A DNA stretch of 64,000 bases from Gymnothorax reevesii (GCA_029721435.1 CM056576.1:67227876-67291875); one strand, 5' to 3'. Numbered from the stretch's first letter, positions 11,068 to 23,159 are shown. Notes: generated by a model not told the origin, from the letters alone. Program-made: numbers and translations.

Positions 11068-11607
11068 CACTGCCCGGCCAAAAAAAAAGTCATACACTGA
11101 AATATTTAGTTGGAACCCGTGTAGCTTTGATTACAGTGCATATTCTTCTTGTCATTGTTTTAACATCTATATGCAATGGCAGAACATTTATTTTAGATCA
11201 GAAATGCCATAATTTTTGGCCGAGATCTTGTCTTCTCAACATAATGGTTGAACCACTGTGGTCTTTCTTGAGCACATCCCAATAACTTAATGTGTTTAAG
11301 GTCAGGATTTTGTGGTGGCAAATTTGTTTGTGAAAATGATTCCTCATACTTGTTTTTGTCATTCATGGTTTTCTTTGCTAAATACAGGCCAATAATTTGC
11401 CCGTTCTGAAATATTGTAACATCTTTTCCACCATCAGGGGATGTGTCTTCCAACATGATTTTTCAAGAAATGAGTAGCGACGCGCTTCATCAGTCAGGGT
11501 AAAATGATTATTTCCAGCTGAAACATATTAATAACCACAATAATGATCCAATTATAGAATTTGTTTGTTAATTTCCAAATGGTGACCTTTTTTTTGGCCG
11601 GGCAGTG
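11068..11607. mobile_element. Tc1-like non-autonomous element, CACTGCCCGGCC termini
   Basis: Inverted termini CACTGCCCGGCCAAAAAAAA and its complement, flanked by TA at 11066-11067 and 11608-11609. The matching empty site in sister copy 2 (GTAAATATCATC near 13378) proves the boundaries and the TA duplication. The interior holds only a transposase remnant. Confidence 0.88.
11193..11456 (-). pseudogene. degenerate Tc1-like transposase fragment
   Basis: An 87-codon open frame inside the TA-flanked element. The stretch LPPQNPDLKHIKLLGCAQ resembles the catalytic Asp/Glu neighbourhood of Tc1 transposases (PPQSPDLNPIE...W). The catalytic Glu position appears to be Lys here and the flanks do not align well. 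It is a relic with no expected activity. Confidence 0.45.
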
Positions 11608-13247
11608 TATCATCCTTCACCGGGTGTCACGTCTGATTTACCAAAAGTGTGTATGTCGCAGATTACGGTGTAGAACTGCCGTGGCGTTGATAAATCCGGC
11701 GGCAGAAACCATCGTAATTTACATGACATGCCCCTGTAAATTCATACTCCGAGAGGCATAGTCCTGCCTACTTTACGACATGGACTCTCGAAAGATGGCA
11801 AAGAAGAAAGAACTTAACTGAGGAGGAAATATCGTCGGCCTGCTGATAAACCTCGTATCTACAATTTGATGAGAAACAATAACTCGTATGTCCACGATAA
11901 TCGCATATATATTGCAAAATACAAAATTTCATTGATTGGATACATTCTTGGAGGAAAAATAGGCCTAGTCATCCTACCCGAACACAGCTCAACTGCATTC
12001 TTACGTGCAAAATTAAACTCTTTTCTTTTTTTTGCTCTCCTGTAAAGTTTATCATTTTGAAGATACAAGGTTTTATCAGCAGGCTGATGATAGATGGAGA
12101 AAAACAAAATTATTTTATTTGCAAGTCTTAAGAGTGGCATAAAGGGAGCCCAGTAGGCTGCAGTTTGGAGAACTATTGCTGCTGCAGTAGTAAGCACTGT
12201 TGGGGTGGAAAACCGGAGTGCAGCAGATGTTTTATTTAATTCATAAAAAAATCGAAGTGACTATTCGCACTTAATTTTTGTGCTTGGACGCACTTAAATG
12301 ACCAAAATTCTTGTTAGACGCACTTATTATTGTGGCCATGATGCACATTTCTCCATTGCCCACACTTATTTTACGCGTGTCCAAAGCTAAATTTCTTGGC
12401 CAAACTTATTTTAAACGGTACTTTCTAAGCGGCACTGGAATGGTCATCAACTTGTGCACTTACAAGTATGGTCAAGAAAATAATTTTGCATTGGCCACAC
12501 GTAAAAGTGCGAATAACGTCGGCCTTAATAAATTTAATTTATAGATCCACGATATTTAATGTTATATTACCCACATAATTGACAATCCAAATGCTTTACA
12601 TGTAGATTAAGAAAGGGGTCCGATTTTAAGATCGCCTCCTAAAAACGGGTTGCAACAGCGCACGAACCGGTGGAGGCCAACTAGACTCAAACTTCCAGCT
12701 GTCACAGCATTGATAGGCTTCCTCTCAATCGTTGGAATACGAGTCGTTGGTGACATGGATGAGTCCCCCCCGCCTCGATCGGAGCACGATCGAGCACCAT
12801 GAGGGTAATTGGTAAAATACAGTCTGCAGAGATCACTCTTCATTGTACTTTTATCCGTGTTACTCCATAACATTTTATTGGGTGCCACACAAAACGAGCA
12901 GCCACTCGTCACATCTGTGTAGAGAAATTAATTACACTTATATTTGGAAACAACCTGCTTTTATTCACTTATTTATTCATTCATTTATTTAGTCTATGTA
13001 TTTTTAATAATAAGAACAACAACAGCATGACGTCCGCATAGCTGCATATGGTTTATTACTCATTTTGACAGCTGCACTCGTTCCTGCATGTTGTTCGCTG
13101 TTTTCAGATTTGCGTACACCTGGTCAGAGCTGGCGTGAGATTTTTGCGGACCGTGCGCTCATGTTCAGATTGATAAATGCCGATTCTTGCGGGAGATTTG
13201 GTGTACACCCATTTTTTTGGTGTTTGCAAGTTTGATAAATGAGGGCC

Positions 13248-13330
13248 AACATGTGCTGGTCAACATAATGCTGGTCACCAACATAAACCACATGTAATGT
13301 TCACCAGTATACATATGTCCAAAACACAAT
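13248..13330. repeat. CCAGCAT minisatellite, third block
   Basis: About 80 bp of the same array lying between the two PIF/Harbinger-like copies. It ends in AAT, the target duplication of copy 2. Confidence 0.8.
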
Positions 13331-13997
13331 GGCCCTCATTTATCAAACTTGCGTAGGATCTGGTGTAGATTCTGGTGTAAATATCATCGTTCACCAGGTG
13401 TCACGTCTGATTTACGAAAAGTGTGTACGTCGCAGATTTCGGTGTAGAACTGCCGTGGCGTTGATAAATCCGGCGGCAGAAACCATCGTAATTTACATGA
13501 CACGCCCCAATAAATTCATGCTCTGAGAGGCATAGTCCTGCCTACTTTACGACATGGACTCTTGAAAGACGGCAAAGAAGAAAGAACTTAACTGAGGAGG
13601 AAATATCATCGGCCTGCTGATAAACCTCGTATCTACAATTTGATGAGAAACAAAAACTCCTATGTCCACGATAATAGCATATACATTGCAAAATACAAAA
13701 TTTCATTGATTGGATACATTCTTGGAGGAAAAATAGTCATCCTACCTGAACACACCTCAACTGCATTACATGCAAAATTAAACTTTTTTTTTTGCTCTCC
13801 TGTAAAGTTTATCATTTTGAAGATACGAGGTTTTATCAGCAGGCCGACGATAGATGGAGAAAAACAAGATTATTTTATTTGGAAGTCTTAAGAGTGGCAT
13901 AAAGGGAGCCCAGTAGGCTGCAGTTTGGAGAACTATGCTGCTGCAGTAGTAAACACTGTTGGGGTGGAAAACCGGAGTGCAGCAGATGTTTTATTTG

Positions 13998-15596
13998 CAA
14001 AACCCAAAACCAGTGAAGTTGGCACGTTGTGTAAATCGTAAATAAAAACAGAATACAATGATTTGCAAATCCTTTTCAACCTATATTCAATTGAATACAC
14101 TGCAAAGACAAGTTACTTAATGTTCGAACAGGTAAACTTTGTAATTTTTTGTAAATATTAGCTCATTTGGAATTTGATGCCTGCAACATGTTTCAAAAAA
14201 GCTGGCACAAGTGGCAAAAAAGACTGAGAGAGTTTAGGAATGCTCATCAAACACTTATTTGGAACATCCCACAGGTGAACGGGCTAATTGGGAACAGGTG
14301 GGTGCCATGATTGGGTATAAAAGCAGCTTCCCTGAAATGCTCAGTCTTTCACAAACAAGGATGGGGCGAGGGTCACCACTTAGTGAACAAATGCGTGAGC
14401 TGATTGTCAAAGAGTTTAAAAACAACATTTCTCAATGAGCTATTGCAAGAAATTTAGGGATTTCATCATCTACGGTCCGTAATATCGTCAAAAGGTTCAG
14501 AGAATCTGGAGAAATCACTGCACGTAAGCGACAAGGCCGAAAACCAACATTGAATGCCCGTGACCTTCGATCCCTCAGGCTGTACTGCATCAAAAACCGA
14601 CATCAGTGTGTAAAGGACATCACCACATGGGCTCAGGAACCCTTCAGAAAACCACTGTCAGTAAATACATTTTGTCGCTACATCTGCAAGTAGAAGTTAA
14701 AACTCTACAATATAAAGCGAAAGCCATTTATCAACAGCACCCAGAAACGCCGCCGGCTTCGCTGGGCCCAAGCTCATCTAAGATGGACTGATGCAAAGTG
14801 GAAAAGCGTTCTGTGGTCTGACGAGTCCACATTTCAAATTGTTTTTGGAAACTGTGGACGTCGTGTCCTCCGGACTAAAGAGGAAAAGAACAATCTGGAC
14901 TGTTATAGGCGCAAAGTTCAAAAGCCAGCATCTTTGATGGTATGGGGGTGTATTAGTGCCCAAGGCATGGGCAACTTACACATATGTGAAGGCACCATTA
15001 ATGCTGAAAGGTACATACAGTATTTGGAGCAACAAATGTTGCCATCCAAGCAACATTTTTTTCATGGACGCCCCTGCTTATTTCAGCAAGACAATGCCAA
15101 GCCACATTCTGCACGTGTTACAACAGCATGGCTCTGTAGTAAAAGAGTGCGGGTACTAGACTGGCCTGCCTGTAGTCCAGACCTGTCTCCCATTGAAAAT
15201 GTGTGGCGCATTATGAAGCGTAAAATACGACAACGGAGACCCCGGACTGTTGAACAACTTAAGCTGTACATCAAGCAAGAATGGGAAAGAGTTCCACCTG
15301 AAAAGCTTCAAAAATTGGTCTCCTCAGTTCCCAAACGTTTACTGAGTGTCGTTAAAAGGAAAGGCGATGTAACACAGTGGTAAAACAGCCCCTGTGCCAA
15401 CTTTTTTGCAATGTGTTGCTGCCTTTAAATTCTAAGTTAATGATTATTTGCAAAAAAAAAAGTTTCTCAGTTTGAACATTAAACATCTTTGCAGTGTATT
15501 CAATTGAATATAAGTTGAAAAGGATTTGCAAATCATTGTATTCTGTTTTTATCTACGATTTACATAACTTGCCAACTTCACTGGTTTTGGGTTATG
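13998..15596 (+). mobile_element. near-complete Tc1-like transposon
   Basis: A 1.6-kb element with long inverted termini (AACCCAAAACCAGTGAAGTT and complement; similarity extends over 100 bp). TA is present on the right (15597-15598) and is TG, a one-base change, on the left (13996-13997). The empty site at about 12237 in copy 1 (TTTATTTAATTC) confirms both ends. One transposase frame lies inside. Confidence 0.92.
14361..15383 (+). pseudogene. Tc1-like transposase with two in-frame stops
   Basis: One continuous frame of 341 codons from ATG (MGRGSPLSEQMRELIV) to TAA, the normal length for a Tc1 transposase. It is broken only by TGA at 14436-14438 (codon 26) and TAG at 14691-14693 (codon 111). 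The N-terminal part has helix-turn-helix features (AIARNLGISSSTVRNIVKRF). The catalytic triad is present: Asp in WSDEST, Asp in QQDNAKPH and Glu in SPIENVW, with 34 residues between the second Asp and the Glu (DD34E). The protein would bind the element's termini and cut at TA. Relatives occur as fragments at 38552-39076 and 51387-52150. Confidence 0.92.
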
Positions 15597-16596
15597 TAAT
15601 TCGTTAAAAAATCGTATTCGCACTTAATTTTTGTGCTTGGACGCACTTAAATGACCAAAATTCTTGTTAGACGCACTTATTATTGTGGCCATGACGCACA
15701 TTTCTCCAATTGCCCTCACTTATTTTAAGCGTGTCCAAAGCTACATTTTTTTCTTGGCCAAACTTATTTTAAACGGTACTTTCTAAGCGGCACCGGAATG
15801 GTCATCAACTTGCGCACTTACAAGTGTGGTCAAGAAAAAAATTTAGCCTTAGCCACACGTAAAAGTGCGAATAACGTCGGCCTTAATAAATTAAATTTAT
15901 AGATCCATAATATTTAATGTTATATTACCTTCATAATTGACAATGCTTTACATGTAGATTAAAAAAGGGGTTCGATTTTAAGATCGCCTCCTAAAAACGG
16001 GCAACAGCGCACGAACCGGTGGAGGCCACCTAGACTCGAGCCTCCAACTGTCACAGCACTGATAGGCTCCCTCTCTATCGTTGGAGTACGAGCCGTTGGG
16101 GACATGGATGAGTCCCCCCCGCCTCGATCGGAGCACGATGGAGCACCATGAGGGTAATTGGTAAAATACAGTCTGCAGAGATCACTCTTCATTGTACTTT
16201 TATCCGTGTTACTCCATGACATTTTATTGGGTGCCACGCAAAACGAGCAGCCACTCGTCACATCTGTGTTGTGAAATTAATTACACTTATATTTGGAAAC
16301 AACCTTCTTTTATTCACTTATTTATTCATTCATTTATTTAGTCTATTTATTTTTAATAATAAGAACAACAACAGCATGACGTCCGCATCGCTGCATATGG
16401 TTTATTACTCATTTTGACAGCTGCACTCGTTCCTGCATGTTGTTCGCTGTTTTCAGATTTGCGTACACCTGGTAAGAGCTGGCGTGAGATTTTTGCGGAC
16501 CGTTCGCTCACGTTCAGATTGATAAATGCCGATTCTTGCGGGAGATTTGGTGTACACCCATTTTTTTTGTGTACGCAAGTTTGATAAACGAGGGCC

Positions 16597-16690
16597 AATA
16601 TGTGATTGGCCATGCTGGTCACCAGCATACAAGTGTCCATAACGCAACATATGCTGGTCAAGATAATGTTGGTTTGTGCTGGTTTTTTCA
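16597..16690. repeat. CCAGCAT minisatellite, last block
   Basis: The right-hand remainder of the array, with ATGCTGGTCACCAGCATACA and diverging units, ending near GTGCTGGTTTTTTCAG. Confidence 0.75.
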
Positions 16691-16699
16691 GAGGGTGAA

Positions 16700-17300
16700 G
16701 GTATAGCATTGTGTAGTGAATGCAGTTTACTGGCCGCGTAGACGGCTGTGCCCCACCCACTGACTTGATTGTAGCAGGCTGCAGGTGTGGCCTGTTAGTA
16801 GTGATCATTCTGGAGAGATTGGGATAAAGACGCTCGGAATTTGGCCGCGAGCGGACTCCTTGGGGCGATTGATTTGTGCAGCCAGACGGAGCACTTGGCT
16901 GCACTGTGGACTACTTGTGGACATTTGGTCAGTTTTATAATACTTTGTCTTGGAGTCGGGCTATGGCCTAACCCAGTACTCTTTCAAGGCCGGTTATAGG
17001 ACTCTGTTTTACCATTTAGCTGAGCATAATGTTAGCTCTGAGATTTCGTTATTTATTGCTGTTTTAGCCTATTGTGTGTGTGCGTGTGAGAGGGGGGTAA
17101 ATGAGTTAGCCCCTGGCCGGGGTTAATGGCCAGTCCCTTCCCCTAGTTTAAATCGGCCATAGAGAGGGCTTGACTTGGGGTTTGTGTGAGTGCAAGGTGG
17201 TTGTGAGTGGGAGGTAGGGTTGTATTGTTTCGTGAATAAATGTAGCACTCTGCATCGTTGTCGGAAGAGGAGTTAATCACACAACACAAATTGCACGTTC
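16700..17300 (+). other. possible decayed LTR-like block
   Basis: About 600 bp starting near TGTAGTGAATGC and ending near CACAACACA, with an AATAAA at about 17234. TG...CA ends and a poly(A) signal suggest a solo LTR, but no convincing target duplication or relative is seen in the window. At 17313-17331 the sequence AGCTGGTATTTGACTGGGT also occurs inverted at the outer end of the foldback at 26540-26566, so a fragment of that family may lie here. Confidence 0.3.
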
Positions 17301-17625
17301 CGCAATTTAGAGCTGGTATTTGACTGGGTGGTAGCTATGTTTGACTCGGATCATTTGAGGGATTCGGATCATTCTGAGTCACTCGGTAATATGAGCCGGG
17401 TTGTGCGAGTCATTTGAGTCACTTGACCAATAGAATATCCAGGCTGTAGCTGCCCTGGCTACTAGTTCTACAAAAGGGCTCTTATTATTGTCGTTATTAT
17501 TATTATTATCATTATTATTAATAATATTACAGTCATCACAACATGCAGAAACCCCCACCGCCAAGAAAAAAAAAATCTATGAATAAAAATTATTATATTA
17601 CATCATATTGTAATGTGAATATAGG

Positions 17626-17639
17626 CCACTAGATGGCAG
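17626..17639 (+). promoter_or_regulatory. CTCF-core match in LTR
   Basis: CCACTAGATGGCAG, 17 bp inside the LTR start, exactly matching CCASYAGRKGGCRS. The 3' LTR carries the same site at 23177-23190. Confidence 0.5.
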
Positions 17640-17763
17640 TGTTTACCTTTTTTTTGTTAAGCTCAGACTGGAGTCATGTTTAGACATGTCCTGGACATGT
17701 CTGGGGCAAGTCTCAGAAAATTAAAAAAAAGAGGTCTAAATGTGGGTGGGGTCTGCAAAAGAG

Positions 17764-17770
17764 TATATAA
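17764..17770 (+). promoter_or_regulatory. LTR TATA box
   Basis: TATATAA within GAGTATATAAGG, about 155 bp into the LTR. It is conserved in all copies of the family here and is the likely core promoter for the genomic transcript. Confidence 0.6.
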
Positions 17771-18124
17771 GGAAAAGAATTGAGACAGTAAAGTAGCAGG
17801 AGAAATTGCAAGAAGAATTATACACGTGACCAGACCTGTCATTTCTGTTCAGAACCTGAGAAGTTTCTTTTGAGGATTTCTGCCTGTGTTAGAGCATTAT
17901 TTTTCCTTATCCAGGACATCACCAAGCCACCTACAAAAGGGACTGTAAATATTTCTGGGTTTTTTTTTTGTCTTGTTTATTCAATCTTGGTCTTAGTTGT
18001 TAGTTAGTTGTTATTGTCTTTGTTTGTTAATTAAATGTGTTTCACTTGTTAAAACTGTGTCTGTCATCCCTTGCTGTTGCTGTTGCTGGTGTAAATGTAA
18101 TAACAAATTGGGGCCATAACAAAT

Positions 18125-18142
18125 TGGGGGCTCGTCCGGGAT
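18125..18142 (+). other. primer binding site, tRNA-Pro type
   Basis: TGGGGGCTCGTCCGGGAT, three bases after the 5' LTR, is an exact 18-base complement of the 3' end of tRNA-Pro, the site type best known from murine leukaemia virus. Element 3 has the same site with one change (32708-32725). Confidence 0.93.
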
Positions 18143-18234
18143 AGACCATTTTGTGAGTCATTTATTAAAAATCTAACATTTCAAATTGTGAAATTGTTTT
18201 TGTGAATTTTCCTAGATATATATTGACAACAGCA

Positions 18235-21200
18235 ATGGATGATTTCTTGGCATCACCAACCGTAGGGGTTTTGAAGTCTTTTAAAAAGACGGAACTGCTA
18301 GAAATTTGCAGACAGTTAGAGCTGACAGAGGTAAAACCAGCCATGCGAAAAGCAAGACTGGCTACAGAGATTGTTGAATATTACATTGATGAAAATGTGT
18401 TTGCACCAGGAGATCTGGAACAGTTTCCAGTGGAAAATCCAAATATAGAAATGGAACTTAATTTAAAAATGCTAGAGATTGAAAGGGAGGAAAAAGAAAA
18501 ACAAAGGCAGTTTGAGTTGGAAAAATTAACAAGAGACGAGAAAAAAGAAAGGGAAGAAAAAGAGAAAGAAAGGGAGGAAAGAGAGAAAGAAAGGGAAGAA
18601 AGAGAGAAAGAAAGAGAATTTGAGTTAGAAAAATTTGCAAGACAGAGAGATTTTGAATTAGAGAAATTCGATAGAGAAGAAAGACTCCAAATGGAGCAAC
18701 TAAAAATAAAAATTGCAACTGAAAATAAATTTTGGGCTAGCCAGGAGGTAAAACTGGTGCCTCCATTTTCGGAAAAGGATGTTGACAACTATTTCCAGTG
18801 TTTTGAAAAGGTAGCAAAGAGTTGCCAGTGGCCAAAGGAACACTGGCCTCTGATGTTGCAAACTGTCCTCAAGGGTAAAGCTCAACAAGCCTATTCGGCT
18901 TTGTCTGCAGATGATTCCTCTGATTATGAGGTTGTCAAAAAGGTTATTTTGAGAGCTTATGAGTTGGTTCCAGAGGCTTACCGACAGAAATTCAGAGGTC
19001 TGAAGAAATCTGAAAATCAGACTTATGTGGAATTTGCTAATGAGAAGAAGGTTTGCTTTGAACGCTGGTGTACTTCTATGGAGGTCAAAGATGATTTCAA
19101 CTCACTGAAAGAGATGGTGTTGGTTGAAGAATTCAAGAACTGTGTTAAGGATGATGTTAAGACCTACCTTAATGAGAAGCAAGCACTGAATTTGCAATCA
19201 GCTGCAAAATTTGCAGATGAATATGTTCTCACACATAAGTCCAAATTTCAGTCTAGCAGTAACAATAGATGGTCCCAATTTCAGAAAAAGGGTTACGGTG
19301 ATACCCAAGATTCCTCACCCAAAGACAAAGACAAATCTGGTGAGGGTGCTCAGAAATCCAGTAACAGGTCTGATCAAAGTGTGAAAGCTGACAGTGACAA
19401 AAGTGGTCTAGTTTGCAGTTATTGCAAGAAATCTGGTCATGTTACAACTAACTGTTGGTTCCTTAAAGCTAAGAAAGAAAAAGAAAAGGATACCAAACCA
19501 AATGCCTTTGTGAAAACAAGGTTAGAAACCCCAGTAGTAGATAACCGATCTGCTAAATTGCCTGCTTCTTGTGGGGCTAAAAAGCCTGATACAGCTGACT
19601 TCGTGAGGGAGGAATTTCTTTCATTTGTGTCAGAGGGATTTGTGGCTCTGAATGAGCATACTACTCCTGTCCCCATATATATCCTAAGGGATACCGGAGC
19701 TTCTCAGTCACTTTTGTTGATGGACTCTTTGGAGTTACGTGATGAGACCGCTTCAGGGGATTTCATACTTGTACAAGGTATTGAAGGGAGGACTGTATCT
19801 GTACCCCTGCGCTCTATATTCTTGAAGTCAGATTTAGTTACAGGACAGGTAAAGGTGGGACTTATGTCAAGTCTACCTATAAAGGGTGTTTCTCTGTTGG
19901 TAGGCAATGACCTGGCTGGGGGCAAATTAGTTCCCCCTGTACATCTTACTTCACAGCCGAGCACTGAAGATGGGGATGAGGACCCATCTCTGTATCCTTC
20001 TTGCGCAGTGACTCGTGCTATGGCCAAAAAGGCTAAAGAAGAAGATGTTGTGGTGCCGTCCAGCACATTGAATAGTCAGGACTCAGGTGGTTCACCTCAT
20101 GACTCTGATTGGCCTACTATGGTTTCTCCGTTTGAGGACTTATCAGATACTTTTATCAGTTCTCTATTCAGCCAGCCGGATGGGTCTGGTGATTCTGATG
20201 TGTCTGGAGACTTGTCTCTGTCCAGAAAGCGGTTGATTGAGGAGCAAACTAATGATCCTGAAATTTGTGTACTAAAGAGGAGAGCCCTTCCTGATAAAGA
20301 AATAGACGCAGTTCCAGTTGGGTATTATCTCAAGGATGGTGTGTTGATGCGGAAGTGGCGCCCTCCTGATATCCCTGCCAATGCAGATTGGGCAGTGGTC
20401 AGGCAAATTGTTGTTCCGAAGGTCTACAGGAATGAGATCTTAACAATGGCTCATAGTTTACCTTTAGGAGGTCATCTTGGTGTTAACAAGACTCTTGATA
20501 AGATCATGAAACACATCTTTTGGCCTGGACTTCGAAAAGACGTTTCCAACTTTTGCAAAACCTGTCACACTTGTCAGGTAGTTGGAAAACACCAGTTAGA
20601 CCCACCTGTAGCTCCATTGCAGCCTATCCCAGCATTTGGGGAGCCATTCTCTAGGGTCATTGTTGATTGCGTTGGTCCATTACCCAAGACTAGATCTGGA
20701 AATCAGTACTTGCTGACAATCATGTGTGCATCTACCAGATTCCCCGAAGCCATACCTCTACGTAACATCAAGGCAACTGCAATCTCGAAGGCTTTGATAA
20801 AGTTCTTCACGTTGTTTGGCCTTCCCAGGGAAATTCAGTCAGACCAGGGTAGCAATTTCACTTCAGGATTGTTTCAGCAGGTTGTGTATGAACTAGGTGC
20901 AAAGCAGATTCTTTCTAGTGCCTATCATCCAGAAAGTTAGGGTGCCTTAGAGCGGTTTCATTCCACTCTCAAGACAATGATGAGGACTTATTGTTACGAC
21001 CATGAGAAAGACTGGGATGAAGGGGTTCATTTGCTGTTGTTTGCAGCTAGAGAAGCAGTGCAGGAGTCTACTGGATTCAGTCCATTTGAGCTAGTGTTTG
21101 GTCATGAAGTGAGAGGACCTTTGCTATTATTGAGTGAACAATGGCAAGAGAAAGAGTCGCATATCAGTCTGTTAGACTATGTTAGCAAGTTCAAGGAAAG

Positions 21201-23010
21201 ATTGCGTGCAGCTTGTGACCTTGCCAAAGAGAACTTGAAATCAAGTCAGGGAAAAATGAAAACCTGGTATGATCATAAGGCTAGAAGCCGTGAGTTTAAA
21301 CCAGGAGACAAGGTCCTTGTATTGTTTCCCTTGCAGTCCAATCCATTGCAGGCAAGATTTCATGGTCCTTATGAAATTCTGACAAAACTCAATGATCTCA
21401 ATTACATTGTGAAGACTCCAGATAGGAGAAAACCAAAACAATTGTGTCACATTAACATGCTGAAGCCTTATCATGACAGAAATGCTAGGGTTGCAGCTGT
21501 CACTTTAGATTCTCCTATGGCTGAGATTTGTGAAGATGAGGGGGAGTTTCAAGATGATGAACCTAGAATTAAAGCTGAAGTTCTTTCATGTAAATTGTCA
21601 AATTCTGAAGTGTTGCAAAATCTTGATGTAAAACTCCAGCACTTAGAACCCTCACAGAAAGATCAGTTTGAGAGGTTGATCAAGAAATATGAGGATCTGT
21701 TTCCTGATGTTCCAAAAAGAGTTTATATAGCCTCTCATGATGTAGATGTTGGTGATGCCAAACCAATAAAACAGCATCCGTACCGGATGAATCCTGAAAA
21801 GAGAAAGATTGCTGAGAAAGAGGTTGAGTACATGTTAGAACATGATATTATCAGACCCTCCAACTCAGATTGGAGTTCACCCTGTGTGCTAGTTCCAAAA
21901 CCTGATGGAAGTACTAGATTCTGTACAGATTATCGCAAAGTCAATGCTGTAACTAGAACTGATGTGTTTCCAATACCTAGGATTGATGATTGTATTGATA
22001 GTGTTGGGCAAGCAAAGTTTCTGACCAAGATTGATTTATTGAAGGGTTATTGGTGTGTGCCTTTAACTGAGAGGGCCAAGAGCATCTCTGCTTTTGCCAC
22101 ACCATCTGGATTGTACCAGTATGAAGTCCTACCCTTTGGCATGAAAAATGCCCCAGCCACGTTCCAAAGGATGATACAGTCTACAATCGCCGGATTGCCA
22201 CACACGGGTGCATACATCGATGACCTGATCACATGGAGTGACTCCTGGGAAGAACATCTAAAAGATGTAGAGACGTTGTTCCAGCGCCTGACCCAGGCTA
22301 ACCTGACTGTTAACCTGAGCAAGAGTGACTTTGGTTGTGCTACTGTCACCTATCTTGGCTACGTCATAGGCCAGGGTAAGGTGGCTCCCATAAATGCTAA
22401 AGTCCAAGCCATCATGGACTTTCCAGTTCCTGACAACAAAAAAGCTTTCCTTGGAATGATCGGGTACTACCGCAAGTTCTGCAAGAACTTTGCTGAGATT
22501 GCTCTCAGTCTAACTAACCAACTGAAGAAAGGTGTAAAGTTCACCTGGGATGATGCATGCCAGAGAGCCTTCGATCACCTGAAGTCTCTGCTGCGTCACT
22601 TCCCCGTGCTCAAATCTCCTGACTTCAACAAACCGTTCTCCATCGCGGTCGATGCTAGCGACCAAGCTTGTGGATCTGTGCTCCTACAGAGAAGTGACTC
22701 TGATGACATTGAGCATCCCGTGGCATACTTCTCCAGGAAGTTCAATCGCCACCAAAGGAACTATTCCACAATAGAGAAGGAACTGTTGGCTCTGGTCCTT
22801 TCATTACAACACTTTGAGGTTTATGTTTGTACAGGACAAAAGCCAATGATTGTGTACACTGACCACAATTCGTTAATGTTTTTGAGTAAGATGAAAAACA
22901 AGAATCGGAGGTTGTTGAATTGGAGTTTGATTTTACAGGAGTTTGACTTGGAAATTAAGCATGTGAAGGGTACAGACAATGTAATTGCTGATTGCTTATC
23001 CCGTGTTTGA
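18235..23010 (+). pseudogene. gag-pol of gypsy element 2, one in-frame amber stop
   Basis: A single frame of about 1591 residues from ATG at 18235 (MDDFLASPTVG) to TGA at 23008-23010. It is broken only by TAG at 20938-20940, where element 1 has CAG. Numbering from the open upstream frame at 18202: SAP-like motif ~23-60; Glu/Lys/Arg coiled coil ~90-170; SCAN-like capsid ~186-346; CCHC knuckle at 405; protease DTGAS at 497; integrase zinc-binding region from ~757; DD35E residues at 822, 881 and 917; reverse transcriptase YIDD at 1338; RNase H from ~1484. The stop lies four codons before the catalytic Glu of integrase, so the product would lose active integrase and all of reverse transcriptase unless the stop were read through. 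A three-codon deletion (element 1 KKALRRFLG, here KKAFLG) lies between reverse transcriptase and RNase H. Confidence 0.93.
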
Positions 23011-23149
23011 ATGTGCATATATATATCATATATATGAATGTGTATGTGTTTGAATATTGTATGATATGTATATATAGACAAGTGTTCACTTAACCATTTT
23101 GTATTGAAAAGAAAAATTTTGCCTTTATGAGTCAAAATTTTTCCCTTTT

Positions 23150-23159
23150 GGAATGGAGG
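23150..23159 (+). other. polypurine tract
   Basis: GGAATGGAGG immediately before the 3' LTR, purine-rich with a single T. It is in the correct position for second-strand priming and conserved in the three elements. Confidence 0.65.

Larger units (their letters stand above)
11015..13247. mobile_element. PIF/Harbinger-like non-autonomous element, copy 1
   Basis: Bounded by inverted termini GGCCCTCATTTATCAAACTT and its complement, with a 3-bp duplication AAC at 11012-11014 and 13248-13250. It carries a Tc1-like insertion (11068-11607); without this it is about 1.7 kb. Apart from the insertions, it is about 93% identical by eye to copy 2 (13331-16596) over a 210-bp sample. A short frame near 11805 reads NLTEEEIS, like the start of a Myb/SANT-type domain carried by Harbinger elements, but no intact gene remains. 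Superfamily assignment rests on the 3-bp duplication and this remnant. Confidence 0.7.
13331..16596. mobile_element. PIF/Harbinger-like non-autonomous element, copy 2
   Basis: Same termini as copy 1 (GGCCCTCATTTATCAAACTT and complement), with a 3-bp duplication AAT at 13328-13330 and 16597-16599. It contains a 1.6-kb Tc1-like element (13998-15596) that copy 1 lacks. It lies at the equivalent position of the minisatellite unit, with the same orientation as copy 1. The open frames at 12607-12912 (copy 1) and 15959-16261 (copy 2), minus strand, are shared only because the copies are alike; no known domain is visible in them. Confidence 0.72.
17609..18121 (+). repeat. gypsy element 2, 5' LTR
   Basis: A 513-bp LTR, TGTAATGTG...CCATAACA. 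It holds a TATA-like box (TATATAA at 17764-17770), an ATTAAA poly(A)-like signal near 18030 and the CTCF-like core at 17626-17639. Its last bases, AACAAATTGGGG before CCATAACA, repeat the sequence across the LTR/primer-site junction just downstream. Confidence 0.93.

Noticed and set aside
12607..12912. Open frame shared with 15959-16261
   Set aside because: Conserved between the sister elements only because they are about 93% identical; no known motif, and ends differ by small indels.
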